Positions 1-6,254 of a stretch of DNA of 12,758 nucleotides are shown here, piece by piece. Source of the DNA: SAR116 cluster bacterium (GTDB lineage: Bacteria > Pseudomonadota > Alphaproteobacteria > Puniceispirillales > UBA1172); contig NZIT01000010.1 of NCBI GenBank assembly GCA_002691725.1, forward strand, positions 1 through 12,758, in the 5' to 3' direction. The notes beneath the pieces were generated by a model that was not told where the DNA came from, searched no databases, and saw only the letters and a list, made by a program, of their open reading frames with translations. The position numbers and the translations under genes are program-made. Position 1 is the first letter of the stretch, and every line of letters begins with the position of its first letter.

Positions 1-77
1 TCAATCCATGGTTTCACCCATACCAAATCACCAATACCTATCATCGGGGCTAAGATTAAAATCTTACGTTTTGCCAT
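1..77 (-). CDS. Partial family-9 glycosyltransferase (heptosyltransferase-like), N-terminus only
   Basis: Reading the minus strand from an ATG at 77-75 gives 25 uninterrupted codons that run off the left edge. The peptide begins MAKRKILILAPMIGIGDLVW and continues VKPWI. A short hydrophobic strand followed by a GIGD-hydrophobic-hydrophobic stretch and then a proline is the typical start of GT9 enzymes (ADP-heptose:LPS heptosyltransferases and relatives), where it forms the first beta strand and loop of the N-terminal Rossmann-like domain. Such enzymes add sugars to lipopolysaccharide or other surface glycans at the cytoplasmic face of the inner membrane. No clear Shine-Dalgarno sequence precedes the ATG, so the start is tentative. 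The gene is divergent from the DUF1330 gene. Only the N-terminal motif is visible, so the family call is moderate and the exact sugar or acceptor cannot be given. Confidence 0.55.
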   Translation of the reverse strand, partial: MAKRKILILAPMIGIGDLVWVKPWI

Positions 78-264
78 TGGTTTTGAGGGGTTTGTTTTAG
101 GTGTAAAATATCTTAGCAATGATAACACTTTCTTATTCGGCTGTTTTCAAAACAGCAACATCAATATCTCAACATAACTGAAAATACCCTTTCATAAATC
201 GATCTTCCTGTTAAGCTTAAATCTATGCATTGGTAAAATCAGATATATAAAAGGTAGGTGGATG
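78..264. promoter_or_regulatory. Divergent intergenic region upstream of the GT9 and DUF1330 genes
   Basis: This AT-rich stretch should hold the promoters for the minus-strand glycosyltransferase and the plus-strand DUF1330 gene. I could not assign a convincing -35/-10 pair to either. Its clearest structure is the 17-bp dyad at 140-156. A TATATAA run at 243-249 lies too close to the start codon to be a usual -10 for a leadered transcript. Just before the gene, AGGTAGGTGG (252-261) supplies the ribosome binding site. Confidence 0.4.
140..156. promoter_or_regulatory. 17-bp perfect inverted repeat, candidate operator
   Basis: The sequence GCTGTTTTCAAAACAGC has two perfect 8-bp arms around a single central C. 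A one-base centre cannot form a good hairpin loop, and only a 6-bp stem would survive with a 5-base loop, so a dimeric-protein binding site is more likely than a terminator. It lies between two divergent genes, where an operator could control either. It does not match a motif I can name: alphaproteobacterial LexA boxes, for example, are direct GTTC repeats. Confidence 0.45.
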
Positions 265-558
265 ATGCCCAAAGGCTATTTAGTTGCTAATATTAGAGTT
301 ACAGATCAAGACAAGTTCCAAGAGTTTTCTGGCATGGCAGGGCCTGCTATCAAAAAATATGGCGGCAAAGTGCTTGCTCGTGGCCCGGTGGCGGACAGGC
401 TAGAGGGCGATATCACGGGTATCGTGATGATGATTGAGTTTGAAAGCATGGAGGTCGCTAACAGCTTTTATCATAGCGCGGAGTATCAAGCCGCAAAAGC
501 GGTGCGTGAACAATGCTCAGATACGGATTTGATGCTTGCCGAGGGTGTGGCTGAATAG
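265..558 (+). CDS. DUF1330 family small protein
   Basis: This 97-residue protein begins MPKGYLVANIRVTD and has the usual DUF1330 layout: an N-terminal strand, a helix with a conserved KYGGK-hydrophobic-LARG turn near residues 31-41, and a second strand/helix ending AEYQAAKAVRE. The family adopts a dimeric ferredoxin-like (alpha+beta barrel) fold. Its members are small cytosolic proteins without an established reaction. Two ATG codons stand in tandem (262 and 265). I prefer 265 because family proteins start at the equivalent of MPKGY and because the AGG at 256-258 is then 6 nt away; starting at 262 adds only one Met. It is convergent with glpD and separated from it by about 100 bp, so a link to glycerol metabolism is not implied. 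The family call is firm and the function unknown. Confidence 0.85.
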   Translation: MPKGYLVANIRVTDQDKFQEFSGMAGPAIKKYGGKVLARGPVADRLEGDITGIVMMIEFESMEVANSFYHSAEYQAAKAVREQCSDTDLMLAEGVAE

Positions 559-579
559 CTGATCAGGATAAAGGCGGGT

Positions 580-622
580 GTATCAAGGCATGAGCCTATG
601 CGTATCAAGGCGTGCGCCGCCT
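580..622. repeat. Two 13-bp direct repeats with small hairpins between convergent genes
   Basis: GTATCAAGGCATG (580-592) and GTATCAAGGCGTG (602-614) match at 12 of 13 positions with a 22-bp period. Each copy's AGGC is followed by its complement: AGGC-ATGA-GCCT in the first unit, and AGGCG-TGCGC-CGCCT (608-622) in the second. They sit between the convergent DUF1330 and glpD stop codons. The stems are short and no T-tract follows on either strand, so calling this a bidirectional terminator would be a weak inference. Confidence 0.35.
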
Positions 623-659
623 GGCATGATGGATAACGCCGAATATTTGGCCAGTTTCG

Positions 660-2267
660 TTAGGCTGTTGCGCTCATCTCTGTGCAATGCGACCGAATGT
701 AGTTGTCGATTGCCCCGATTTGCTTGTCGTTGAGTTTGAGGCCAAGCCGAGTGCGCCGCCAGACAAAATCCTCAGCCGAGCTCACCCATTCATGCGCCAT
801 CACCCAATCCAGTTCAGGAGCATAGATACCGGCTCCAAAATCACTGCCGAGATCTTCAGCTGAGGTGATCTCGCTCAAGATATGGTGGGTATCCGTGCCA
901 TAAGCGCGAACAAGCCGCAGCGCCAACCCTTGCGGCAGATAGGGGTGATTAGCGTCAACGCTTGCGACCAGCGCGTCAAAACCGTCAACGGCAAAATCAC
1001 CGCCAGGCAGAGGTGCGCTGGCTGTCCAGTCTTCGGGGAAGTTTTCATAAAACGGTGCCATGATCGCCATCGCCGCTTCCGCTAATTTGCGGTAGGTTGT
1101 GATCTTGCCGCCGTAAATATTGAGCAATGGCGGGCCGTCCTGATCAAGGCGCAGCGTATAATCACGGGTGGCGGCGCTTGCCTGGGCGGCACCATCATCA
1201 TAGAGTGGGCGGACGCCTGAATATGTGGCAACGATATCATCCTCGGTCACTGGCACCTTGAAATAGTTTGAGGCAAAGCGGCAAAGATAGGCCTTTTCCT
1301 CATCAGAACATTCGGGCTTGATGCGCGGGTCGGGATGGTCAATATCGGTTGTTCCGATCAGCGTGAACTCACCCTCATAGGGGATCGCAAAAATGATGCG
1401 GCCATCAGTACCTTGAAAGAAATAGCATTTATCATGGCTGTATAACTGCCGCGTGATGATATGGCTGCCTCGAACCAGCCTCAGTTGATCCGCAGATTTT
1501 CTTTCCGTGCTTTGCCTGATGACATCTTCAACCCATGGGCCACCAGCATTGATCAGCGTTCTTGCCTGAAAGACTCTATTCATGCCAGTCGTGCTGTCTG
1601 TGGCCTTGATATGCCAGAGCCCGTCTCGGCGTTCCGCTTTGGTCACACGGGTATGCGGCATAATCTCAGCACCATGTTGCTTGGCATCACGGGCGTTGAG
1701 AACAACCAGCCGCGAATCTTCTACCCAGCAATCCGAATATTCAAAGGCATGGCGAAACTTATCTTTTAACGGCGTGCCGCTGTCATCTCGCGTAAGATTG
1801 ATAACCTTCGTTCCGGGCAGAATTTCGCGCCCGCCAAGATGATCATAGAGAAAAAGCCCCAGCCTGATGAGCCATGACGGCCGCCTTCCTCTCATCCATG
1901 GCAGAACGACTGCCAGCAACCGCGACAGAGGAGTTTTTGTCTCGAAACGCATATCTTTTGCATAGGGCAGAACAAACCGCATGGGCCAGCTGATATGTGG
2001 CATACTTTTGAGCAGAATCTCTCTTTCGATCAGCGCTTCCCGAACAAGCCTGAACTCAAAATATTCAAGATAGCGAAGCCCGCCATGAAAGAGTTTTGTT
2101 GAAGACGACGACGTCGCTGAGGCCAGATCATTCATTTCCGCAAGGCCAACATAAAGCCCACGGCCAGCGGCATCTCGCGCCACCCCACAACCATTGATAC
2201 CGCCACCGATGATGAAGACATCAAAGGGCTTGGAAAGTTGTTCAATGTTTTCTTTTGTTTTGCTCAC
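660..2267 (-). CDS. glpD: Aerobic glycerol-3-phosphate dehydrogenase (FAD, quinone-linked)
   Basis: GlpD oxidises sn-glycerol 3-phosphate to dihydroxyacetone phosphate and passes electrons through FAD to ubiquinone at the inner face of the cytoplasmic membrane. The 535-residue protein has the N-terminal dinucleotide-binding fold (FDVFIIGGGINGCGVARDAA; glycines at residues 21-28), the FAD-contacting segment SSSSTKLFHGGLRYLEY near residues 52-68, the SGVRPLYDDG stretch near residue 350, and the late YGGKITTYRKLAE motif. A C-terminal helical domain follows, as in the full-length family (about 500 residues in E. coli). The start is GTG (2267-2265), overlapping the TGA stop of glpR in a GTGA arrangement, so translation is probably coupled to glpR. 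The two genes form a minus-strand operon, divergent from the transporter operon that supplies the substrate via GlpK. No truncation or missing motif is seen. Confidence 0.96.
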   Translation of the reverse strand: MSKTKENIEQLSKPFDVFIIGGGINGCGVARDAAGRGLYVGLAEMNDLASATSSSSTKLFHGGLRYLEYFEFRLVREALIEREILLKSMPHISWPMRFVLPYAKDMRFETKTPLSRLLAVVLPWMRGRRPSWLIRLGLFLYDHLGGREILPGTKVINLTRDDSGTPLKDKFRHAFEYSDCWVEDSRLVVLNARDAKQHGAEIMPHTRVTKAERRDGLWHIKATDSTTGMNRVFQARTLINAGGPWVEDVIRQSTERKSADQLRLVRGSHIITRQLYSHDKCYFFQGTDGRIIFAIPYEGEFTLIGTTDIDHPDPRIKPECSDEEKAYLCRFASNYFKVPVTEDDIVATYSGVRPLYDDGAAQASAATRDYTLRLDQDGPPLLNIYGGKITTYRKLAEAAMAIMAPFYENFPEDWTASAPLPGGDFAVDGFDALVASVDANHPYLPQGLALRLVRAYGTDTHHILSEITSAEDLGSDFGAGIYAPELDWVMAHEWVSSAEDFVWRRTRLGLKLNDKQIGAIDNYIRSHCTEMSATA

Positions 2268-3034
2268 AGCCTGGTTGCTTCCGTCAGAATCTGGGTGTTT
2301 TCTCGTGTTGCGGCCTTGATGAACTCTTGCGGGGGCGTGCTGTCAAGAACAACATAATCAAGCTCAGCAAGGGTGCAGATGCGCACCGGTGCGCTACGCT
2401 CAAACTTTGATGTATCGGTCACAAGAATACGGGTACGGGCATTTTTGAGTATCGTTCGGGCAACCGCAACCTCGCGGCTGTCAAAATCAAGGACAGAGCC
2501 GTCCGTATCGAGCGCCGACGCCCCGATCACGGCATAATCAACCTTGTAATTGGCAATAAACTCAACCGCCTCATCGCCGACAATCGCACCATCAGATTGC
2601 CGTACACCGCCACCAACAATCACCAGACCACGCATGTTCGAGTTTCTGAAAATCTGAATCACATTGATGTTATTGGATAGCACAAACAGCTCATTATGGT
2701 CGGTCAGCGCCTGTGCCACTTGTTCTGTTGTCGTGCCGATATTGAGAATAAGCGAACAATTATCAGGGATCAGCGATGCCGCGATCATGCCAATTTTGTT
2801 TTTTTCAACCCGCTTATTCAAGCGACGTTGCTCATAGCCGAGGCTCGATGTCGATATCATACGCCTTGCCCCACCATGGGTGCGGATGGCAAGGCCGCGA
2901 TCACATAATTCGCCCAGATCACGGCGGACTGTTTGCGAGGTGACACTATATTGATCGGTTAGTGTCTCCACATCAACTGTGCCCGTCTGGCGGAGCTCTT
3001 CTAGAATTTGTTCTTGGCGCCAGTTAAGTGACAT
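2264..3034 (-). CDS. glpR: DeoR-family repressor of glycerol genes
   Basis: This 256-residue regulator has the DeoR-family pattern. An N-terminal winged helix-turn-helix (about residues 5-57; RQEQILEELRQTGTVDVETL, then SVTSQTVRRDL) ends in the signature RTHGGAR. A sugar-phosphate-sensing domain follows (about residues 75-232), with LILNIGTTTEQVA, VIGASALDTDGSVLDFDSRE and ILVTDTSKF, resembling ribose-phosphate isomerase-like effector domains. Known GlpR proteins repress glp genes and release DNA on binding glycerol 3-phosphate, and its place here between glpD and the divergent transporter supports that role. The ATG (3034-3032) has only a weak upstream GAAAG. It is first in the minus-strand glpR-glpD pair and probably controls both divergent promoters, including its own. 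The ligand is inferred from context. Confidence 0.92.
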   Translation of the reverse strand: MSLNWRQEQILEELRQTGTVDVETLTDQYSVTSQTVRRDLGELCDRGLAIRTHGGARRMISTSSLGYEQRRLNKRVEKNKIGMIAASLIPDNCSLILNIGTTTEQVAQALTDHNELFVLSNNINVIQIFRNSNMRGLVIVGGGVRQSDGAIVGDEAVEFIANYKVDYAVIGASALDTDGSVLDFDSREVAVARTILKNARTRILVTDTSKFERSAPVRICTLAELDYVVLDSTPPQEFIKAATRENTQILTEATRL

Positions 3035-3083
3035 TGTTGCACTTTCATTCTTCGATCAGTCTGACCGCAGATTGGGTATGTAA

Positions 3084-3110
3084 ACAAAAAATCACCTCTT
3101 TACAAAAAAT
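3084..3110. repeat. 9-bp direct repeat, candidate GlpR operator on the glpR side
   Basis: ACAAAAAAT occurs at 3084-3092 and again at 3102-3110, an exact 18-bp period. Read on the minus strand (the direction of glpR) these are ATTTTTTGT repeats, about 50-75 bases before the glpR start, where a repressor could block its promoter. DeoR-family regulators often bind repeated T-rich half-sites, which makes GlpR the obvious candidate. A-rich DNA gives chance repeats, so this remains a proposal. Confidence 0.35.
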
Positions 3111-3186
3111 GCAATTAAATAATTTCGGTTTTGTTGTTTATGAAAAAAAATGAAAATTCAAAATATTTACCAATATACTGAAAAAT

Positions 3187-3232
3187 AACAGTTTTATGAA
3201 AATTTTAATTAAAAGTACTAAAAAAAACTGTT
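3187..3232. promoter_or_regulatory. Nested dyad overlapping the -35 of the transporter promoter
   Basis: AACAGTTTT (3187-3195) and its exact reverse complement AAAACTGTT (3224-3232) flank a 12-bp perfect palindrome, TTTTAATTAAAA (3203-3214). The two dyads have centres only one base apart (3209.5 and 3208.5). The right arm runs into the TTGACA hexamer at 3232-3237. A repressor bound here would interfere with the promoter; alternatively the AT-rich block could act as an UP element. Composition makes short palindromes likely by chance, so confidence is limited. Confidence 0.35.
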
Positions 3233-3258
3233 TGACATTAAAAAAATGTTCATATGAA
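3232..3258 (+). promoter_or_regulatory. Candidate promoter of the glycerol transporter operon with palindromic -10 region
   Basis: A perfect TTGACA (3232-3237) is followed after a short 15-base spacer by TATGAA (3253-3258). This -10 candidate lies inside the perfect 10-bp palindrome TTCATATGAA (3249-3258), a possible operator. AT-rich DNA directly upstream could serve as an UP element. The predicted transcript would have a leader of roughly 40 bases before the glpV ATG at 3307. The short spacer and imperfect -10 make the exact elements uncertain. Confidence 0.4.
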
Positions 3259-3306
3259 GTGAATGAAAGGCCATTATTGGTCTAACTATAAACTTGGGAG
3301 GAACTT

Positions 3307-5043
3307 ATGCGTAGGTATATAGTCAGCGCGGTTGCAGCTTTTGGTGTGATCGCAGGATCTTCGTCAGCATTTGCTGACACTACTGCCGCACAGAAGTGGA
3401 TTGATGATGAATTTCAGCCATCCACTCTGTCGAAAAGCGAACAGCTTGCAGAAATGGAATGGTTTATCAATGCGGCTACACCATTCAAGGGGATGGAAAT
3501 CAATGTCTTGTCCGAAGGCATTCCCACACATTCATATGAATCTGAAGTGCTGACACAGGCATTTGAAGACATCACTGGCATTAAGGTCAATCACCAAATC
3601 CTTGGCGAAGGTGAAGTTGTTCAGGCTGTTCAGACGCAAATGCAGACAGGGCGTAACCTTTATGATGCCTATGTCAATGACTCTGACCTTATCGGTACAC
3701 ATTCACGGCTTCAGCTGGCCTATAACCTGACAGATTTCATGGCAGGTGATGGTGCTGATGTCACAAACCCTGGTCTTGATCTTCCTGATTTCATGGGTAC
3801 GCAGTTTACAACCGGGCCTGATGGTGATCTCTATCAGCTGCCAGATCAGCAGTTTGCAAACCTCTATTGGTTCCGCAAAGACTGGTTTGACCGTGCAGAC
3901 CTTCAAGAGGCATTTAAGGCAAAATACGGCTATGATCTGGGTGTTCCTGTGAACTGGTCGGCCTATGAAGATATTGCTGAGTTCTTTTCCAACGATGTCA
4001 AGAATATCGACGGCGTCGATATTTACGGTCACATGGATTACGGTAAGCGCGCCCCTGACCTTGGCTGGCGTATGACAGATGCATGGCTTTCCATGGCTGG
4101 CGCTGGCTCTAAGGGTGAGCCAAACGGTATTCCCATTGATGAATGGGGAATTCGCATGGAAGCAGGAACATGTAATCCTGTTGGTGCGTCGGTATCCCGC
4201 GGTGGTGCCGCCAACGGCCCAGCGGCTGTCTATGCGATCCGCAAATGGGATGAATGGCTCCGTAACTATGCCCCTCCAGGTGCAGCATCGTTTGACTTCT
4301 ACCAGTCACTACCAGCACTGAGCCAGGGTAATGTTGCCCAGCAGATTTTCTGGTATACCGCCTTTACCGCAGATATGGTGAAGCCGCAGTCAGAAGGCAA
4401 CAACACAGTGGACGCAGAAGGTACACCACTGTGGCGGATGGCACCAAGCCCGCATGGCCCATATTGGGAAGAAGGCCAGAAGGTTGGTTATCAGGATGTG
4501 GGTTCATGGACAATCCTCAAATCCACCCCGCTTGATCGGGCTAAGGCAGCATGGCTCTATGCTCAGTTTGTTGTCTCCAAGACAGTTGATGTGCGTAAGT
4601 CTCATGTTGGTCTGACCTTCATCCGTGACAGTTCGGTTCGCCATCAGTCCTTTACTGATCGGGCAGCGAAACTGGGTGGTCTGGTTGAGTTCTACCGTTC
4701 GCCTGACCGTGTGGCCTGGTCACCGACAGGCATTAATGTTCCTGATTATCCGAAACTTGCCCAAATCTGGTGGCAGCAGATCGGGGATGTTAACTCCGGT
4801 GCTTTCACCCCGCAAGAAGCAATGGATCGTCTGGCAGCAGAAATGGATGTCACTATGGCGCGTATGCAGGCCGCTGATGAAGCCGCTAATGTATATGGCG
4901 GATGTGGCCCGCGTCTGAACCCTGAAAAGGATGCTGAATATTGGTATGCAAATGGTGGTGCAAAGCCGCCACTCGACAATGAAAAGCCTGCTGGCAAGAC
5001 CGTCAATTATGATGAGCTTGTGGCGCGCTGGGCATCCAACTAG
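3307..5043 (+). CDS. glpV: Glycerol ABC transporter periplasmic substrate-binding protein
   Basis: This 578-residue protein starts with a Sec signal peptide: basic MRRY, a hydrophobic core, and a likely cut after residues 21-23 (Ala-Phe-Ala). The mature protein is a family-1 (UgpB/MalE-like) extracellular solute-binding protein. Early features are INVLSEGIP, then ITGIKVNH and VQTQMQTGRNLYDAY, and later GSWTILKSTPLDRAKAAWLY. At well over 500 residues it is larger than typical sugar-binding proteins of 400-450, as expected for this glycerol-transporter subgroup. The mature chain has just two cysteines, Cys289 and Cys533, which could form a disulfide in the periplasm. A strong GGGAGG site precedes the ATG. 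It is the first gene of the plus-strand run and is separated from glpS by a terminator hairpin, suggesting extra expression of the binding protein. Glycerol as substrate is inferred from glpK, glpD and glpR beside it; a related polyol or glycerol phosphate cannot be excluded from sequence. Confidence 0.9.
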   Translation: MRRYIVSAVAAFGVIAGSSSAFADTTAAQKWIDDEFQPSTLSKSEQLAEMEWFINAATPFKGMEINVLSEGIPTHSYESEVLTQAFEDITGIKVNHQILGEGEVVQAVQTQMQTGRNLYDAYVNDSDLIGTHSRLQLAYNLTDFMAGDGADVTNPGLDLPDFMGTQFTTGPDGDLYQLPDQQFANLYWFRKDWFDRADLQEAFKAKYGYDLGVPVNWSAYEDIAEFFSNDVKNIDGVDIYGHMDYGKRAPDLGWRMTDAWLSMAGAGSKGEPNGIPIDEWGIRMEAGTCNPVGASVSRGGAANGPAAVYAIRKWDEWLRNYAPPGAASFDFYQSLPALSQGNVAQQIFWYTAFTADMVKPQSEGNNTVDAEGTPLWRMAPSPHGPYWEEGQKVGYQDVGSWTILKSTPLDRAKAAWLYAQFVVSKTVDVRKSHVGLTFIRDSSVRHQSFTDRAAKLGGLVEFYRSPDRVAWSPTGINVPDYPKLAQIWWQQIGDVNSGAFTPQEAMDRLAAEMDVTMARMQAADEAANVYGGCGPRLNPEKDAEYWYANGGAKPPLDNEKPAGKTVNYDELVARWASN

Positions 5044-5044
5044 G

Positions 5045-5075
5045 TTGGTTCCTTTGTGATTTTCATCACAACCAA
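5045..5075 (+). other. Bulged stem-loop directly after the glpV stop
   Basis: TTGTGAT (5054-5060), loop TTTC, and ATCACAA (5065-5071) form a perfect 7-bp stem. TTGG (5045-5048) with CCAA (5072-5075) can extend it across a five-base bulge. No T-tract follows. It lies right behind the stop codon and just upstream of the terminator hairpin, a position where it could protect the 3' end of a short glpV transcript from exonucleases. Confidence 0.4.
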
Positions 5076-5080
5076 ACATT

Positions 5081-5110
5081 GTCCGGAGCTATCTGGCTCC
5101 GGACTTCTTT
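5081..5110 (+). terminator. Intrinsic terminator between glpV and glpS
   Basis: GTCCGGAGC (5081-5089) and GCTCCGGAC (5096-5104) make a perfect 9-bp GC-rich stem with the six-base loop TATCTG, followed by TTCTTT. This has the shape of a rho-independent terminator with a short, interrupted U-tract. Because the rest of the transporter lies downstream on the same strand, it probably terminates only part of the transcripts, giving more glpV than glpS-K mRNA. Confidence 0.75.
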
Positions 5111-5136
5111 GACAAACGAGATCAGATATCTAATCT
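5109..5136 (+). promoter_or_regulatory. Possible internal promoter ahead of glpS
   Basis: TTGACA (5109-5114) begins inside the terminator's T-tract, and TAATCT (5131-5136) follows after 16 bases. The -35 is perfect but the -10 is weak. It could give glpS-K expression independent of read-through. The stretch CAGATATCTAATCTG (5123-5137) can also fold into a 5-bp hairpin, so the region might act in RNA instead. Confidence 0.25.
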
Positions 5137-5171
5137 GAAGTTTTATTCTGCAACGAAGATACTGGCTGAAG

Positions 5172-6254
5172 ATGTCAATTGAACTCAAAAACATATCCAA
5201 GAAAGTCAAAGGGCATCTTCATATCAAAGAGACAAGCCTGACCTTTGAGCCTGGATATTTCAATGTCCTGCTTGGTGAAACAGGCGCTGGCAAGACCTCT
5301 CTGATCAAGCTGATTGCAGGGCTTGACGGATGCTCGACCGGGCAGATTCTGATGGATGGTGAGGATGTCACGGCATTGAGCCCGCAAAAGCGCAATATCA
5401 GCCTTGTCCATCAATTCTTTGTTAATTATCCTCATATGAAAGTCTTTGATAATATCGCCTCACCGCTAAGGGTCGCCAAGATGCCTAAGTCCGAAGTCGA
5501 GGGCCGTGTCGAAGAGGCGGCAGACCTGTTGCAGTTGCGCCCGATGCTCGACCGCTATCCGCATGAGCTGTCAGGTGGCCAGCAACAGCGCACCGCATTA
5601 GCTCGCGCCATTGCCAAGGAAAGCCGCGCTATATTTCTCGATGAGCCACTGGCTAATCTCGATTACAAATTACGCGAAGAATTACGCGCTCAGTTGCCTG
5701 AATTGTTTTCTGGTCGGGGAACGGTTGTTATCTATGCCACCTCAGAACCTGAAGAAGCCCTGCTCTTGGGCGGCAAGACAGGGCTGATGAGTGATGGCAT
5801 TGTCACGCAATTCGGCGCCACTGCTGATATTTATCGCAACCCTGTTAATCTGACGGCGGCAGAGGTCTTTTCAGACCCGCCGATCAACACCGCCAGAATA
5901 GAGAAAAAGGGCAGTGAGGCGGTAATGGCCGGGGGCGTCTCGATGACGCTTTCACATGCAGCAAAAGAACTCGATGATGGGGCGTATATCCTCGGCATCC
6001 GCCCGAATGATGTGTTGCCTGCCAAAAACAAGGCTACGGATATTGAGATTATTGGCAATATTAGAGTCACTGAGCTAAGCGGCTCTCAAAGCAGCGCCCA
6101 TTTCAGCTTTGCTGACGAAAACTGGGTATCACTGGCGCATGGCGTGCATCCGTTTGATATTGGCGAAAACCACGCCTTCTATATTAATATAGCGAAGTGC
6201 TTTTTCTTTTCAGTAGATGGTCAATTGGTGGCGCAAGGGGTGAATAATGGCTAA
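5172..6254 (+). CDS. glpS: Glycerol ABC transporter ATPase subunit 1
   Basis: GlpS (360 residues) is a cytoplasmic ABC ATPase of the sugar-importer type with a C-terminal regulatory/OB-fold region after about residue 235. It has Walker A GETGAGKT (35-42), the Q-loop Gln at 81, a canonical signature LSGGQQQR (133-140) and Walker B IFLDEP (154-159). The H-loop reads YATSEPEEAL, putting Ser191 where the catalytic His normally stands. With GlpT it should form a heterodimer that powers the GlpPQ channel. The start at ATG 5172 fits the family N-terminus, although only GAAG immediately upstream resembles a ribosome binding site, so translation may be weak. It overlaps glpT by 8 bases and is separated from glpV by the terminator. 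The missing H-loop His looks like a genuine trait and not decay, because everything else is intact. Confidence 0.93.
   Translation: MSIELKNISKKVKGHLHIKETSLTFEPGYFNVLLGETGAGKTSLIKLIAGLDGCSTGQILMDGEDVTALSPQKRNISLVHQFFVNYPHMKVFDNIASPLRVAKMPKSEVEGRVEEAADLLQLRPMLDRYPHELSGGQQQRTALARAIAKESRAIFLDEPLANLDYKLREELRAQLPELFSGRGTVVIYATSEPEEALLLGGKTGLMSDGIVTQFGATADIYRNPVNLTAAEVFSDPPINTARIEKKGSEAVMAGGVSMTLSHAAKELDDGAYILGIRPNDVLPAKNKATDIEIIGNIRVTELSGSQSSAHFSFADENWVSLAHGVHPFDIGENHAFYINIAKCFFFSVDGQLVAQGVNNG

Larger units (their letters stand above)
3035..3306. promoter_or_regulatory. AT-rich divergent control region between glpR and glpV
   Basis: This 272-bp region has no gene. It serves glpR-glpD leftward and the transporter operon rightward. 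It is markedly richer in A and T than the coding DNA on both sides and carries many A-tracts (for example 3086-3091, 3104-3109, 3143-3150, 3221-3227, 3240-3246), so intrinsic bending is plausible. Within it are a 9-bp direct repeat near glpR, a nested dyad, a TTGACA hexamer with a palindrome just downstream, and a strong ribosome binding site, GGGAGG at 3296-3301, five bases before the glpV ATG. Confidence 0.75.

Noticed and set aside
243..249. TATATAA as the -10 of the DUF1330 promoter
   Set aside because: It would start transcription at or beyond the ribosome binding site, and no matching -35 is present.
4720..5079. Minus-strand open frame across the end of glpV and the terminator
   Set aside because: Antisense to a well-supported gene, no family resemblance, and it would read through the terminator hairpin.
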